Source: Dendrocalamus latiflorus
Taxonomy: Eukaryota > Streptophyta > Magnoliopsida > Poales > Poaceae
Direction of reading: 5' to 3'
Length of the DNA: 64,000 nt
Assembly (NCBI GenBank): GCA_017311315.1
Contig: CM029645.1
Span: 26,189,627-26,253,626, forward strand
In this document: positions 11,361-24,166 of the stretch, piece after piece
Numbering within the stretch: the stretch's first letter is position 1
Layout: every line of letters begins with the position of its first letter
Program-made: the position numbers and the translations under genes
The notes under the pieces: model-generated
Told to the model about the DNA's origin: nothing
Databases searched by the model: none
What the model saw: the letters and a program-made list of their open reading frames with translations, nothing else

Positions 11361-13622
11361 TTATGGGAAGCCATTGGGGAAGTACAAGGTGGATGGGCTC
11401 TCTCGGCCGTTATTCCCTTTCCTCGCCTCGCCCGCCGCCATTTCCTGGCCCTGGTACATGAGCGTCGAGTTCATCGTCAGGCTCACCAAGCTGTCGTCGG
11501 CGTCGCTCCTCGGGAAATTCCCGCCGTCGCTTCCTCCGGCCTCGCCACCGGCTGGCGCGCCCTCGTCGCGCGTTGTCACCATCACCGCCGACTGCACGAG
11601 CTCGAGGCACAGCCTGAGCTTGTTGGGCTCGATGTGCGTCAGCCCCGGCACCGCGCCCTTGAAGAGGAACTCGGAGGTGAGGCTGCGGATCACGTCCAGC
11701 GGGGTGACGCCGTCGAGCGTCCTGGCGTTCGGGTCGGCGTGGTGGTCGAGGAGCACGGACACCATGTCCGCGGAGACCATCTCGGCCGCCAGGTGCAGAG
11801 GGGTTTTCCCCGTCGGGCCGGCGCGGGAATTGACATCGGCCGCGCCGAGCTCAAGCAGCGCCTTGACGACGTCGCGGTTGCAATGCTGGACGGCGTAGTG
11901 GACGGCGAGCGCGTCGTCCAGGTCAAGGCCCTCGCCCATGACCATCAGCTTGACGAGCTCGATGTCGGCCGCATCGAGGGCCCGCCGCATGCGCCGGATC
12001 TTCTGGTCGCGGTGGGCGGCGGAGGATGGCACGTTGATGGGAAGGTAATGGTGGGTCAAGAACGGCGAGCGCGGAGCGGTCGCCGTGGTGAGCGGGGACT
12101 TGGCGCGGATCTCCTCAATCTTGGCGACCACATCGATCGGGAGGTGCTTGGCGAGGAGATCGGCCGAGAGGCCCGAGCGCGCGACGAGGTGGGAGCAAGT
12201 GGCCCAGAGCTCCTGCATCTCGAACTTGCACGACGCCATCAGGACCTTCATCACGTCGTCGACGGACGCCTCCTTCACCATGCTCTCCAATTGCTTCTGC
12301 ATTGTGCCAATTAATACATAGGAATTAGTTCCAGATGATACACCAATCAGACCAAAACTAATCAGCAGCATGAAATGTAGTGCATAGTGTCCATGCTGCC
12401 ACTAGCGATATGCATGTATCGTGATGCTTGAGTGTACTTGCACAGTGCATGACATGTTGTACACCGAGAGGTTTTGGAAAATGATGCACACCGCGGGATT
12501 GAGTTGTTGGGGATGGGTTGGATCTCCAAGAAACCCTAGCGCAACGCAAGGTGGATGGAGATAGAGGACAGAGCAATGGGGTGGGATGTGATGTAAGAAG
12601 GGACAGACGCAAACAAGGGCGTGAAAAGACCCTTCCTAGTAAAGAGGAGCCAGAAGCTCCATGACAAGTGATGACAGAAGCAGCAGAAAAGCAAACGAGA
12701 CTGTGAGAGACTAGAGACGACTCAGTCCGATCAGTACACTCCCACCCACACAAAACACAAGAAAAATTGCTAAAAAAATGTGATGAATGAAGAGGGAGGA
12801 CTGGATTCTGCTGTTGCTGCTGATACTGGGCAAGGCTCAGAGGGCACAGTGGTCCATGAATCGAAAAGGCAAAGGGGCAACCTAGGGATCTAGGCAAGCA
12901 TACATGCAGAAGCAGGATCAGCTGAGCTGAGCTGCCGAGCAGCAGCTCAGACGTCCATGGCTTCTTCTGACGCCCACCTTAACGCTACGAAAGACGATCC
13001 AATCATGGCAGGCCGCCTAACTAGCATCATTCTTAATCACATCGATCAAGAGTTAGCAGATCCCAAGAAGACATAGCTAGAGAGGAATTTTTGCTGCATC
13101 GATTGGGTTATTCATTCGTATTCCCACCTGAACCAGCAGGGCGAGCTGCTCGACGCCGAAGGAGCGCGCGGCGGCGAGCGTGTCGAGGGCGAGGTCCACC
13201 GCGGCGCCGCACCGGGTGTGCCAGCACCCCCGGGCGCCGCATCCCGGCAGCGGCCCGCTCTTGGGCGCCGCCACCGACGCCTGCCCGCTGTACAGGAACT
13301 GCAGCACCAGCACCAGCACCTCGTACCGGATCGAGCTGACGGGGATGACCAGCTCCGGCGTGGCCGGGGCCCCTCCGCCGGCGCCACGGCCCCCGGAGCC
13401 CGTCGCCCAGTTTAAAGGCGGCGGCGGCGGCAGAGGCTGGTGGTTGGGGTCGAGGCCGCAGAAGAGCTTCCGGAAGAAGAGGCTCCGGGCGGCGAGCACG
13501 CAGCGGTGGGCGTGGACGAGGCGGCCCTCGACGCTGAAGGCGACGTCGCTGAAGGCCTGCCCGTTGATGAGGAGGTTGAGGTAGTCCAGGGACACGGATT
13601 TCAGCGAGTCCTCGGAGCTCAT
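11361..13622 (-). CDS. BOP: BTB/ankyrin BLADE-ON-PETIOLE (NPR5)-like co-activator
   Basis: Two coding exons: 13622-13128 (165 codons) and 12296-11361 (311 codons plus stop), giving 476 residues. The 831-bp intron is phase 0, with donor GTGGGA and acceptor GCAG. Exon 1 holds the BTB/POZ domain (about residues 20-115; FSDVAF and VHAHRCVLAARS seen). A Cys-rich C2HC-type motif follows (C128, C133, H135, C138). Exon 2 carries the NPR1-type helical region, ankyrin repeats (GKTPLHLAAE and DGVTPLDVI seen) and the conserved BOP tail ending YFPNGFP. The short length and this tail separate it from NPR1-NPR4. BOP proteins are nuclear co-activators that work with TGA bZIP factors. In grasses they set leaf blade-sheath boundaries, ligules and axillary branching. 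The start is the first ATG, directly before SSEDSLKSVSLDYLN. All domains look complete. Frames on the opposite strand are GC-driven shadows. Confidence 0.93.
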
Positions 13623-14420
13623 GATCTCATGCGCGGGTTAGGACGTAACAAAGCGCGATTTCTGGTCGCGAGATAGGGGAGATCAGGGGGAGCAACTCCG
13701 CGCGGAGGAAGAAGAAGAAGAGGGAAAGGTTAGGGTGAAGGAGCGGAGAGAATGGAGGAGGAGGGGGGGCATGCGCAACTATCAATCCCCTTTGCGCTAC
13801 AGCGATGGTACCCTTCACTGCTCGACCTTTTGTGGGCGGGGCCGGCACCATGTTTTCTACAGTGTATGTCACTGATCAGCAGGGTATTGATGCAGGGAGG
13901 CCCACCTGCCAATGGCGCAGTCACTAGCTAGTGGTGTATGTACCTGCGTAACTGTGACGCGCATTACTAGGGTTTCCTGTGGTGAAGCTCTGGAGATGTG
14001 GTCTCTGTGATGGGTCAGTTTAGGTCAGATTTCAATCGAATGGTTGGAGAGACACGGTAATCGCTATATATATATACTGTGCTTGATTATCTAGAGTGAA
14101 ACGTAACATGTATGTATCTTTCGTTGAACATCAAAACGTTAACATCATAGATTAATTGGACGTACGAGTGAACATGGCATTCCAATTTTTTATTTAGCTT
14201 CTGATTTCTGATTAGCTATTTGTACTCCTGCAGTTGTTACCAAAAGTAATTTCAGCTAGAACCATTATTGTTGGTCGTACGAATTGAATAGTTTCCCTCT
14301 ATACCTAGCTGCTAGCTTTGTCCGGATAGATGGAAAACCAGAGCACATGGATTTCGCTAGCATGGTTATTTTTTTTAAAAAAAAAACACGGCAACTAACC
14401 CGAGCGCTAGCTAGAAGATG
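13623..14420 (-). promoter_or_regulatory. Upstream region of the BOP-like gene, possible TATA
   Basis: A purine-rich 5' leader lies beside the start codon, followed by AT-rich sequence. A TATATATATA run at about 14064-14077 is the best TATA candidate for the minus-strand gene, roughly 440 bp above the start codon. This implies a long 5' UTR. Placement is inferred from composition only. Confidence 0.3.
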
Positions 14421-14623
14421 CATTGCATTCATGCATGTCAGTTACTTCTGATCTATCATTTTTATCTTCTCATCTCATTTCTTTATTGTCAACTATGTGG
14501 ATAGATCATTAATATAGTGGTAATGAATAATTGACATGAGTTGAATTGAATTTGTGTTTGTGAAAGTTTCGAACGATGCACGTTTGTGAAAACTAAAAAG
14601 TGCTGAAATATTCAGGTATTGCG

Positions 14624-15190
14624 TGTTAGACCATGTGGAGATCATGAATGCAGTGATGATGAATAATTGACTCTTGGGTTACATTAAAATTTACGTTTGT
14701 AAAAGTTTTGGTCGACCATGGTTGCCGATCGACAGGCTTCAACCAGGTTGGTGGTTGGTAATCCGATCAGCCTTGTGATCGGCAGGTCCGATCGTAGGCA
14801 TCGACTACGACAGAATGACCACAGCTGAATAACTACAGTAGAACGACCAAGGTTGATTGTAAGCAATTGTGAACCGGTCGTAAGCAATAGTAAACTAGTC
14901 GGGGGTCAAAGCTACAGTAACCAGTCAGAGGTCAAAGCTACAGTACCTCTCGGTAATCTGTGATCGGTACTCATGCTACAGTACCTGGTCAGTACATAGT
15001 GATCAGTAGTTGTAGACTTTATGATTCGTAGTCGTAGGCTTTGCAATCAGTTGTCGTAGACTTCACAATCGTGTGTTATAGACTTTGTGATTGGTAGTCG
15101 TGGGCTTCACAATCGGTTGTCGTAGACTTTGTGATCGGTTGTCGTAGACTTTGTGATCGGTAGTCGTGGACGGAGACGCGGTAGGGCTGA
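14624..15190 (+). repeat. Fragment of a TGTTAGACCATG LTR family
   Basis: Begins TGTTAGACCATGTGG, as does the LTR at 42588, and carries the same kind of GGTCGTAGACTTTG short repeats. Similarity is lost near 15190, where a different sequence starts, so this is a 5' LTR fragment. The same family is present in reverse at 18759-20365. Confidence 0.6.
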
Positions 15191-15194
15191 CGCT

Positions 15195-15817
15195 GGTAAC
15201 CTGCTACCCCGCCACCGGGCACCAGGTGCCCAACTGCCCCGTCACTGGGCACTAAGGGGAGGCATGGACATAACGACATCAGTACGGACGAGGGAGCGCG
15301 CGAGAGCGGAGAACACAAATAGAGTGACAATTATGTGAAGGACACAGCGAGAAAGGAAAGATAGCAGCAACATGCCGACGTATGTGCGAAGGAAAGAGGT
15401 CACACACTGTAAAAGATGTCTGAACATTGTATATCGCTAATGAAAATAAAATTAACATGAATTAACATAGTATATTTAGAGTAGACAAAATTATCAAAAA
15501 AAATTACACAGTTAGATCGACTGTGTTGGGAGATTTCACATAAAATTTCGTAATTTGGAGCTCGTTTGCTACATGTAACAATTTCTACAAAGATCATAAT
15601 TGTATAAATTTTTTAGCAACATTAAAAATGGATAAATTGTCAAAAATTGTACAATCAAGTATGTTATGTTGAGAGGCTGCACATAAAATTTCGTAATTTT
15701 TAGAACTCATTTTCTATATTTAAAAATTTGAACCCGGTGACAGGGCGGCAGGGCACCTAGTGTCCGGTGACACGAAGCAGCAGGCAACCTTGTGCCCATT
15801 GATGGGCGGCAGGTTAC
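15195..15817. mobile_element. Possible inverted-repeat element
   Basis: The left end GGTAACCTGCTACCC pairs with GGGCGGCAGGTTAC at the right end. Both arms contain further GGGCACNAGGTGCC-like blocks, and the middle is AT-rich with no coding. I found no convincing target duplication, so this may be a decayed MITE or a rearranged LTR piece. Confidence 0.4.
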
Positions 15818-16800
15818 ACGCGTTAGGCCTACCGCATCGCCGCCCGGCCATCAAATGGCAAAAATACCATGTTTACTAATACAGTTGTATACAGCTATTT
15901 TTATAATTATTACGGTTATAAATAATGCTATATATATGCCACAAAGTCTCATTTCTGCTGCTATGCAGTACGTCGCGACAGTGATCGTCAGTATAAAAAG
16001 TATGCGTGCCATGCATGCCTGCTACTGCACCTCAATCTATTTTTGTCGATTTGATACAATATACAAGAGGGATATAACAAACTGATAGTATATGCTTAGA
16101 CCGTAGTTAAGTGTGCAGAAGACTAGTCCTATTTGTATTGACTTCTAAAATAAAGTACTTTTAAAATAAAATCTACTAATTAATTATAATAATTTTATTT
16201 ATATGGACTAAAATCGTACATAAATGTCTCTATAATCTTCTATATAAATTATTTCTATTTATAAACTAAAAGTCAAAAATCAATTCGAAGACGACCAAAG
16301 CATTTGTTGGTGTGGTTCAATTAATTCGACATTTGATTTGCCTGTGACCCGTAACAGTATTTGATGCCAGCTATACAGTACCACGAAACAGACAAGGAGG
16401 GAGTATTCTGAAAAATAGACCATGGATAGGCAGCGGCAACATGACGCTGGCCGGGGCCTTGCCATACTATGGGTCTGTACTTTCTGGCTGCGGCTTATGG
16501 CTTTTAGCTGAAATTTTTGAATTTTACTTGTTTACGGTACAGATTACGGAGAAACAGATACTCACTTGCGATTTTGATTGGTACAGATGTTGGGCTTTTA
16601 ATGTGTAGATCGTTTAACTTGTAGATCCTGTCTCGAGAAAATACTCCGTTTAAAAGTTAGGTACTGTAGCAAAAGTCAAAAGCCGCCAGCTTGTGAGGTA
16701 AAGAACAGGCCCTACATTTATGTTAACCGCTCTAGTACCGGTGTTGAACATGAAGCAGCCATTAAGTTTTGATGCATTATTTCAACAGAAATGAAATGTC
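15818..16800. other. AT-rich intergenic
   Basis: No gene or clear repeat boundary seen. Sequence near 16450-16720 has wording common around cereal MITEs ('aaagtcaaaagccg'), but paired ends were not found. Confidence 0.35.
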
Positions 16801-18758
16801 CTTAAATTTCAAAATTTTGAATTTCTTTTGAATTTTAATTCTTGCCCAATTCGAAAAGTTCTCAAGCCAATCCGCTTTCCCAATTTAGCTTTCCGCTTTC
16901 TCTAATCCATTGGCGCCTTTTCCCTTTCCGCCTCCTCCCCTATGCCATGCCGCTACATGGCGATTCACTCTTCACCTCTGTTGTCAACTCTCTGCGCCAC
17001 CTCGCCGTTGCCGAACTTCAATGCCAGAGCAGTGCTCCGCCACCTCACCAACCATGCTTTCAATGTCTACCAACTCGCCTCCCGGTCACGCGCCGTGCTC
17101 TGCCACTGTTGATCGCGTCGTTGCCATTTTTGCGTGCCACTCGGTCAACACGCGCTTGATCCATACCGTGCCCCGCTAGCATGCCCCAGAACACCAGTTA
17201 GATGCAATGCGCCCGAAGTGCCAGCGCCGCTGCTAGCAAATCGTCGGAGCTCCTTGTCTACCAACGCCGCCCCACATGTGCTGCCTCCGCCATGGCTGTG
17301 CCACTACTCCCATCGCCTCTAAGGCCTATAAAGTCGCACCGAGCACCGAACTAGCCTCCATTAGCATCCAATTGAACCCCAGAGCTGTCTTTTCCCCCAA
17401 CTCCAGCCTTCAATCGCCACCACCGCCGTGCTCTACATTGGTGGGCTCTAAACCCTAACTTTCGCTTACCTCAGCTAAGACCAAATTCACTGTAGCTCTA
17501 GCACCGCTAGACCACCGCGAACCCAAATCCAACATTGCTGACCCCTCCCTTGCCTCTGGACCATCGGTTTCGTGCGCCATCGCCATCCAAACCAGGCCGC
17601 CATGGACAATCACACTCTAATCGAACTAACCCAAACCGCCACTGCCATGAGCTTCCTCATTCACCGTAGATGCTCAACCCACTTAGAGCCTTGCCGGAAT
17701 CCCATTGGAGCTCCGCCGTGCCATGGCTTTGCTCCTGTGAGCTCTTTCCACCACCGGCTGTTTTCGATGATTCTTGGGTCCCGTGCAAGCCAAAAATGGA
17801 ACCCCTGGGTTCCACTATGCCGGTCCACACCATCGCTCGCCATTGTTGAACAACCATCGTGCAATTTGGCTCATTGCCATGAGTTCCTGCTCAGGAGTCC
17901 ATGGCATCAAGCCAGCTAAGCTGACCAGGCTTTAAGCCTGGTAGGCCACACACCTAGGCCGGCTGAATCAGCCCAAGGCCAATACAGGCCCAACTAGCTA
18001 ATTAGTTCAAGCCCAGTAGCTAAGCTCAACACCATTGAAGCCTGATCTAGTACTATTCATAGCCCGAGTCCATTATTGTTCAGCCCAAACCCATTACTGT
18101 TTACTCAACCCAACCCATTAGGTATAGTGTCGACCTGTTACTATTCACACAACCCGTTTGTATCTATCTGAAATTCATTTAGCATATTTATACCTATTTC
18201 GATCGTTTTGAGCCTGTTTAAAACATTCCTAGCTCCGTTTAGCCCAATCGGACTTTGTTAAAATCCAAACCCACCTATGTTCGATATTTTTTGTATTTTA
18301 TTTTCCTAGCTTGGATTCTTTCGAGCATGGACTTATTTGCTTCTCCTTTTGTGATAGCACTCGAATATGCCGAGTCATTTGCCTCAGGAGTAGGTCAAGA
18401 CTCGAAAGACAGACCAGTTGAAGACTTTGAATAGCAAGACAAGTCATATGTTTTTGATCATATTGATTATACATTATTTAATTATATTATTATCAGTACT
18501 TTCACAATTATTGTTATTTGTACACTGTTATTTATATAAAATAATTGATTAGATTAGCATGATAATTAATTATATTCTACCGCTAAAAAAGCCATGCTTT
18601 ATGGCCATATTCACCTTGACAGCCTTAATATTAATAAACTAATGTATAATAAATCATTAGTAGATTCGACAACCAAATATTTTACACTACTAAGCTAATT
18701 CGGCATTTTATCGATAGATTATAAAATGGTACTAGGGTTAAGGATGACTCGTGGAAAG
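16801..18758. repeat. LTR-type repeat, left part, interrupted
   Basis: A pyrimidine-rich segment (16840-17920) gives several overlapping low-complexity frames. Phrases built on 'aggcccaac/agcccag' and an AT-rich tail follow. The solo LTR at 18759 splits this block from similar-class sequence at 20371-21480. I read the whole as one older LTR-class repeat with a younger insert. Confidence 0.4.
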
Positions 18759-20365
18759 TGTAGGATCGAATACTGCAATCAGAGGAGGGGCGAATGATTG
18801 TCGTCGCTTTTTGGAGTCTCCTGACGGTCGGTAAAGATTTCGACTGATCGATGGTAAATCACCTAATCAATCGCTCAACACACAACAAGTTGATTAATCA
18901 ATCTATTCAATCGCTCTATTCGAATGTTGGCTCAGTTTTGTCTGTGACCAATTTGTACATGGTCATATGATTCAATCCATTTTGCAATCACCAGCAATCT
19001 TCAATAAACCACGAACCAGATTGATTCAAGAAGATATGTTTTTGCAGCATTTCTGTGGATTTATAAAATGCCCTTACAAGCACCCCTAAAAGCCCTAGTT
19101 AAAAAGTAAAACCAAAACATCCTCAAAACTAACACAAAAGCCTTCTCCCAAAAGCCCTACAAAAACCACCCAAAGCCTCACATGAACCTATAGTCTCTCC
19201 CTGCTTTCATAGGATAACACACCAACCCGTGTCAACCTCAAACACGGACTCCAAAACTTAATCTCTTCTAAAAACTAAGGGACCCGAAACATTCCGAACA
19301 CCGGTTTTATTCAAACTCTATGTCTTCCAAGTTACGAACTCTATCCGTAACTCTTTCAATCTCAATTATGGACTCCTTCCACAACTCCTAACTCACCACA
19401 TGACGAAGTCTCCAGGACATCACCTCATGTATCTTCATCATGCACCATCACCTCACATATCAAAGCCTCCAAGACAACGTCTCCTGTAGCCTCTCCACGC
19501 ACCACCATTTTTGATATCCATGTGACTCCAGCATGATCCCGACCACCTCGCGTGACATCCTTGGCCGCTCGGACCTCAGATTTTTCCATCCTAGTCTCGA
19601 TCTTCCTCGTCACCGACCATGATCATCTCCATGCCAACCTGCACATGTAAAGACCAAAGAATGTTTTTCATGGCACAAGTTATTCACAACTTGTCCGATA
19701 TTGGTCCACACACTCACATCACACCCTTGACCATCCAATAAGGTCAACCAGATTTGCCACAACCACAAAACTTATCGCTTTCCAAAAATCAGCCTCAGAT
19801 CACAAAACCTACCACTTTTCAGAAATCAACCTCGGATCACATATTACGACCGCTAGCTCATCGAGTACTCAAAAACACAAGTACTTAGGAATTACTATTG
19901 CTCTACTCAGAACACTTAGGAATATCAAGTATCATAACACTCCCAGTCTACAACTACCGACCATCCAAGTCTAAAACTATGACAAGCACTATAGCTACAA
20001 CCATCGAAAAGGCGTTGTAGCTACGACCAGCGATCGGTTACTGTAGCAGACGAGATTACAACCTTCGAATGATTCGCTGTAGCTCACGACATATTCACTA
20101 TTACTAGATCAAAACCTACTAATTACTTGTCGTGGTTGCTCTATCGAGGTCGAAATGCCGAGATCGATAAACTATGGTTGAAATGTCATCCTCGATCTGT
20201 CGTACTCGATTTGCTGTTGTCGATGCCTGCCGACCAGACCTGTTAACCTGAATACTCTAACAACAAGAGTGCATCGACCATAATGTTCACAAACGCAAAT
20301 TCCAATGAAATCCAAATGTTAATTATTCACCATCACTAAGCTCACAACCACCATATGATCTAACA
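18759..20365 (-). mobile_element. Solo LTR, 1607 bp, minus orientation
   Basis: The ends are TGTAGGATCG and GATCTAACA; on the minus strand the LTR runs TGTTAGATC...CCTACA. A perfect 5-bp duplication GAAAG flanks it (18754-18758 and 20366-20370). No internal retrotransposon sequence remains, which is the usual product of LTR-LTR recombination. The same family occurs at 42588-45247 and 14624-15190. The interior includes GGTCG-type short repeats and a run of frames on the minus strand that are repetitive. Confidence 0.88.
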
Positions 20366-20370
20366 GAAAG

Positions 20371-21490
20371 TCACTAGATGGTTGGAGTCCATGACCTTAC
20401 CCTAAGGTGGAGGCTTTTGTATGAATTGATGGTAGTGTCGTAACACACTGGGTTTGTGAATGGTTTACTCACTTATGAGACATAAAAATTACTCAACCAC
20501 AAGTTTTGACTTGTCGGACCTGATTTAGTAGCTGCTCGATTCAATTGAATATCTATAAGAGGGTTAGTTTTTCCATTGCGATGGGATGGTCCGTGTACAA
20601 CCGGGTGGTATGAAAGTAGGACTAGAAAGTCACTTGCCATATTTCACAACAGTAGGTCCATCAGCGTCCGTTCATGGTTTCTACTTTGGTCAGTGGATTA
20701 CCGACAATGTGTGGTCGTGAGCATACTATGTAGAAGTTAGAAAGAGGGGAGCAGTGAAAGGCCTTGTTATCTCAACTCAGTCGCACGCTATCTGGTTGCA
20801 TGTCTATTGCATGCCATTAAGAGTTTGTGACATCTTGTGGGTAAATCTGGGCAACTCTGTAGAGTAAAACTATTAGCATTCGGATACGTCGTGATTCTGG
20901 TAAATGACGCTTGGTTTAATGGGTGAATCCAATAACAAGACACAAGTAGTTTTTATAAGATTTTCAATTTAGTAATTAAATTGTTTAAACCATTTTCCTT
21001 AAGAAGTTAACCTTTTACTTTAGAACGGTGTTTACAAATAAATATGCATCCACAAATATAGGAGTAAAACCAATATAATCACATATCTTAAGATGCTGGC
21101 AAGGAGCTAATTAGTATTTCACTTGTGATTTGTTGAGTATGGTTGTACTCATACTTACTAAAATATCAATAGAAAATCTTAAGAAGATAATGAAGAACCC
21201 TTCGACAAAGACTTCAAGGATTCCTTTGGAGTAGGCGATTACTAGTTTTTGATCTCGTCCTCGCTCAGACACGCCTATGGCTTTTATTTTGATGTAGTAT
21301 AACTTTAGGCTTAAACGTCCTGTTGTGTAAAACTTGGTTGTTATTCCATAATCTTGTAATAAGTTTGCTTTTATGAAATAAATTTATGTTGGTTTGATGC
21401 ACACTCGACTAAATTACTCTGCAGTTGAATATCCTAGTTAGTTACGGAAAAATCTAACGGCCTCAGAAATAGAAGCGCTTCAACAAAGTT
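20371..21490. repeat. LTR-type repeat, right part
   Basis: Continuation of the repeat interrupted at 18758. No coding signal. Near 21420-21490 it reads like an LTR 3' end ('...gcgcttcaaca'). Confidence 0.35.
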
Positions 21491-21997
21491 AGTAAAATAC
21501 TACTGTACTATACTATATTACTATTGCTAGCTCGGCCTAGTAGTGTTGCATCTATGAACATTTGCTAGTATGAATGAAATGTGAAAACTTAGATATCTGA
21601 CAAAATGGACCTGCAGAAGCAAGCTAGCAGCCGACATCGAAATCGCGGTCGCCACCTCGGCGTTGAGAAGGACCTTGAATTCTTAATGAGAGAAGATATA
21701 TACCGCGCGCGTACGTTAGGTTTGCTTTGTTAGCAAAGATCAGAGGACCTTAACGTACGGTGGCCATGCCGAGACCACCGCCGCCAAACCAATGCTACGA
21801 CCACACTATATAGGCTCTATTCTAAATAATTGTTGGTTTCTATCATTGAGAAGCTAAAATTCGCTTTAAACATATTGACTTTTTAAGTTGGTTTTTTTCT
21901 TTTTTTTGTATTATCAGTAGATATGTAATAGTTTTTATTTTATTTTTTTCTTATGTTTCTTTAATCAGATGTCTTACCTAAAAGGTAGCAACTGTTA
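21491..21997. other. Intergenic, nothing recognised
   Basis: No gene, repeat end or regulatory structure could be supported here. Confidence 0.4.
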
Positions 21998-22192
21998 GGC
22001 CAGTCTCAGTGGAGGTTTTATGGAGTTTCATGGGCATTAAATACGCTGACATGGCACTGTATTGATGAAGAGAGAGATGATAAAAGTTTCATGGGAGTAG
22101 AGAGAGTTTCATGGGGATGAAACTCTCCTGCACTGTTTCCAAAATATGGGTGTGTTGGAAACTGGGACATTAAACCTCCACTGAGACTGGCC
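21998..22192. mobile_element. Tourist-like MITE, 195 bp
   Basis: Inverted ends GGCCAGTCTCAGTGGAGG and CCTCCACTGAGACTGGCC are flanked by the 3-bp duplication TTA (21995-21997 and 22193-22195). Ends of the GGCCAGTC type with a TTA/TAA duplication are typical of PIF/Harbinger-derived MITEs such as the mPing group. The interior has no coding. Confidence 0.9.
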
Positions 22193-22515
22193 TTACAGTA
22201 TTATTTTAATCGAAAGTCAAAAGACATCAGTCACAATCGAATTGAATAGGGCACATAGATTCTCAATATCAATTTGATATCGACATCTTCATCACCACAC
22301 CTCATGTGATCAGCCCGGCCTTGTTTCTCCTCTGAAAGAAAAGTCAAGCGTTGCTTTCTTTGCCTTTTCCTTACACGCTCGACGTTCTCCCACGATCCAA
22401 TGGATGTTACTTGCATGTTTTAGTGTGTCGAGCCCTAATGTTCAATGTAGTTTCTTCCTATAAAATTGGCTCATCTGTCTACAGAAAAAGGTGTCATCTA
22501 AAAAATGTAAGGTCT

Positions 22516-22805
22516 AAGGTGGTGATCAGTTCGGCTGAAAAGCTCATGGCTTATGGCTGAAAACACTGTAGCTAGCTGAAAAAAGCACTGTAGCTGACAG
22601 AGACTTATTTAGCATAATTAAATTTAAAAAAATTTAAAAATATAAAAAATATGTTAGCCCATTACGTATAATGCAAACAAATACGGGGAAAAAAGAACCG
22701 GCAAAAAAGCTCAACAAAAAGCCAAAAGTTCAGAAAAAGACGAAACTTATGAATAGTGAAAAATAAACCAGAAGTCAGAAGCCGAAGCCGAATTGATCAG
22801 GGCCT
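22516..22805. repeat. MITE-like inverted repeat ('tgatcagttcggct')
   Basis: The start 'gtgatcagttcggctgaaaagc' is partly complementary to the end 'gccgaagccgaattgatcaggg'. The interior is A-rich. The target duplication is unclear. Confidence 0.45.
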
Positions 22806-22807
22806 TA

Positions 22808-23196
22808 GCATCTTCAACAAATCTTCTAAAGTGTTTATATCCCCTATATTTTAGAAGAAAATGTAAAAAAAAGGCTCCAACAGATCCCCTAAGTGGTACC
22901 CAAAAATATAGAGGACTCTATCCCTGATTTTTCATCCCCCCATATATGGAGGACGCACACCATCCCCTAAATCGGCCCCAACGCTCTTGCACCGTCCGAT
23001 CCCCTAAATTCTTTGGTTGGTAGTTTTTGTGGACCCAGATTTTAATTTAGGGGACCATATTTAGAGGACTTGTTGGAGGTTATATATTTTTAGTCTTCTA
23101 TATTCTAGATTGTGTCCTCTAAAAAGTGATTTAGGGGATTGTGTCCTCTAAAAAGTGATTTAGGGGATGAGATTTAAAGGATATTGTTGGAGATGC
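22808..23196. mobile_element. Tourist-like MITE, about 390 bp
   Basis: Inverted ends GCATCTTCAACAAATC and ATTGTTGGAGATGC (one or two mismatches) enclose repeated 'cccctaaat/atttagggg' blocks, including a local duplication of 'tgtgtcctctaaaaagtgatttagggga' near 23110-23170. No clean target duplication was seen. Confidence 0.6.
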
Positions 23197-23782
23197 TAGC
23201 TGAGCCTAAAGACAGAAGGGAACGGCCCATGAACGTTCACCGGTGCGTAGTCTTTATTGGCAGTAGTTTTGGGCCTTTAAAAGCAAAGCATTTTTCCGGC
23301 CTGGGTAACGGGCTGTGTAGTTTGGGCCTATTGGCCCGCTAAAACTGCGTTATAACCTCCACTCGCTGCACAGTGTCCTTGTTATTTTCAGCCAACTTGA
23401 AGCTAACTAAGCTCACTTTAGTCATGTCCAAAGTATTATACCTTTTGATTTTTAACTGAAAATAGTACTATAGTATCTATTAGATTTTTTAAATTATTCG
23501 ATTAAATAAAAATAGAAAAAATATATTATATCTTTATGGATAATGCAAAGGATACGAGGAAGAAAAGGGAAAAAGAAAGAAGAGAAAAAACCGAGTTAAG
23601 AAACCAATATATTTTAAAAGACTTTTAGCTTCTAAAAACGAGAGACAATCGTTGTTTAGAACAGGACCACAAGCTAAAGAGGGCTTGTCAATTCTGTCAA
23701 GAAATATTCTTGCATTCGAAACAATAACTAAAAGTAGCCATGAGTGCACCAGAATTTGATACAGACTAACGCCCCAATGGTC
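23197..23782. other. Intergenic, nothing recognised
   Basis: AT-rich. A minus-strand frame of 83 codons at 23534-23785 has no recognisable features and is not called. Confidence 0.4.
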
Positions 23783-24166
23783 CACCTAGCTTACACCGCT
23801 GTAAGTATACAACTATACATCGACTCTTCCAGAAAAAAATTCATACCTTAAAGAAACTGCATTTTCCGAAAATATTGCAAATTTTGGTCCAGTTTAAACG
23901 GCTTTTGGCTGCGATTGTTAGTTTTTATTGTGGTTGTTAATTTTTAGCTGAATGGATACTGAAGCAGCCGTTAGCACCTAGCTTACACCGCTGTAAGTAT
24001 ACAACTATACATCGACTCTTCCAGAAAAAAATTCATACCTTAAAGAAACTGCATTTTCCGAAAATATTGCAAATTTTGGTCCAGTTTAAACGGCTTTTGG
24101 CTGCGATTGTTAGTTTTTATTGTGGTTATTAATTTTTAGCTGAATGGATACTGAAGCAGCCGTTAG
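23783..24166. repeat. Tandem duplication, 2 x 192 bp
   Basis: Units 23783-23974 and 23975-24166 are identical except for one base (ttgtggttGttaa against ttgtggttAttaa). Both begin CACCTAGCTTACACCG. Near-identity implies a recent duplication. Confidence 0.92.

Noticed and set aside
11316..12314. 332-codon plus-strand open frame opposite BOP exon 2
   Set aside because: It is a composition shadow of the GC-rich minus-strand exon; its product is Arg/His/Val-rich with no domain.
16842..17919. Cluster of 60-115 codon frames in pyrimidine-rich DNA
   Set aside because: Frames overlap in all phases with low-complexity Pro/Ser/Leu/His content; more likely LTR-type repeat.
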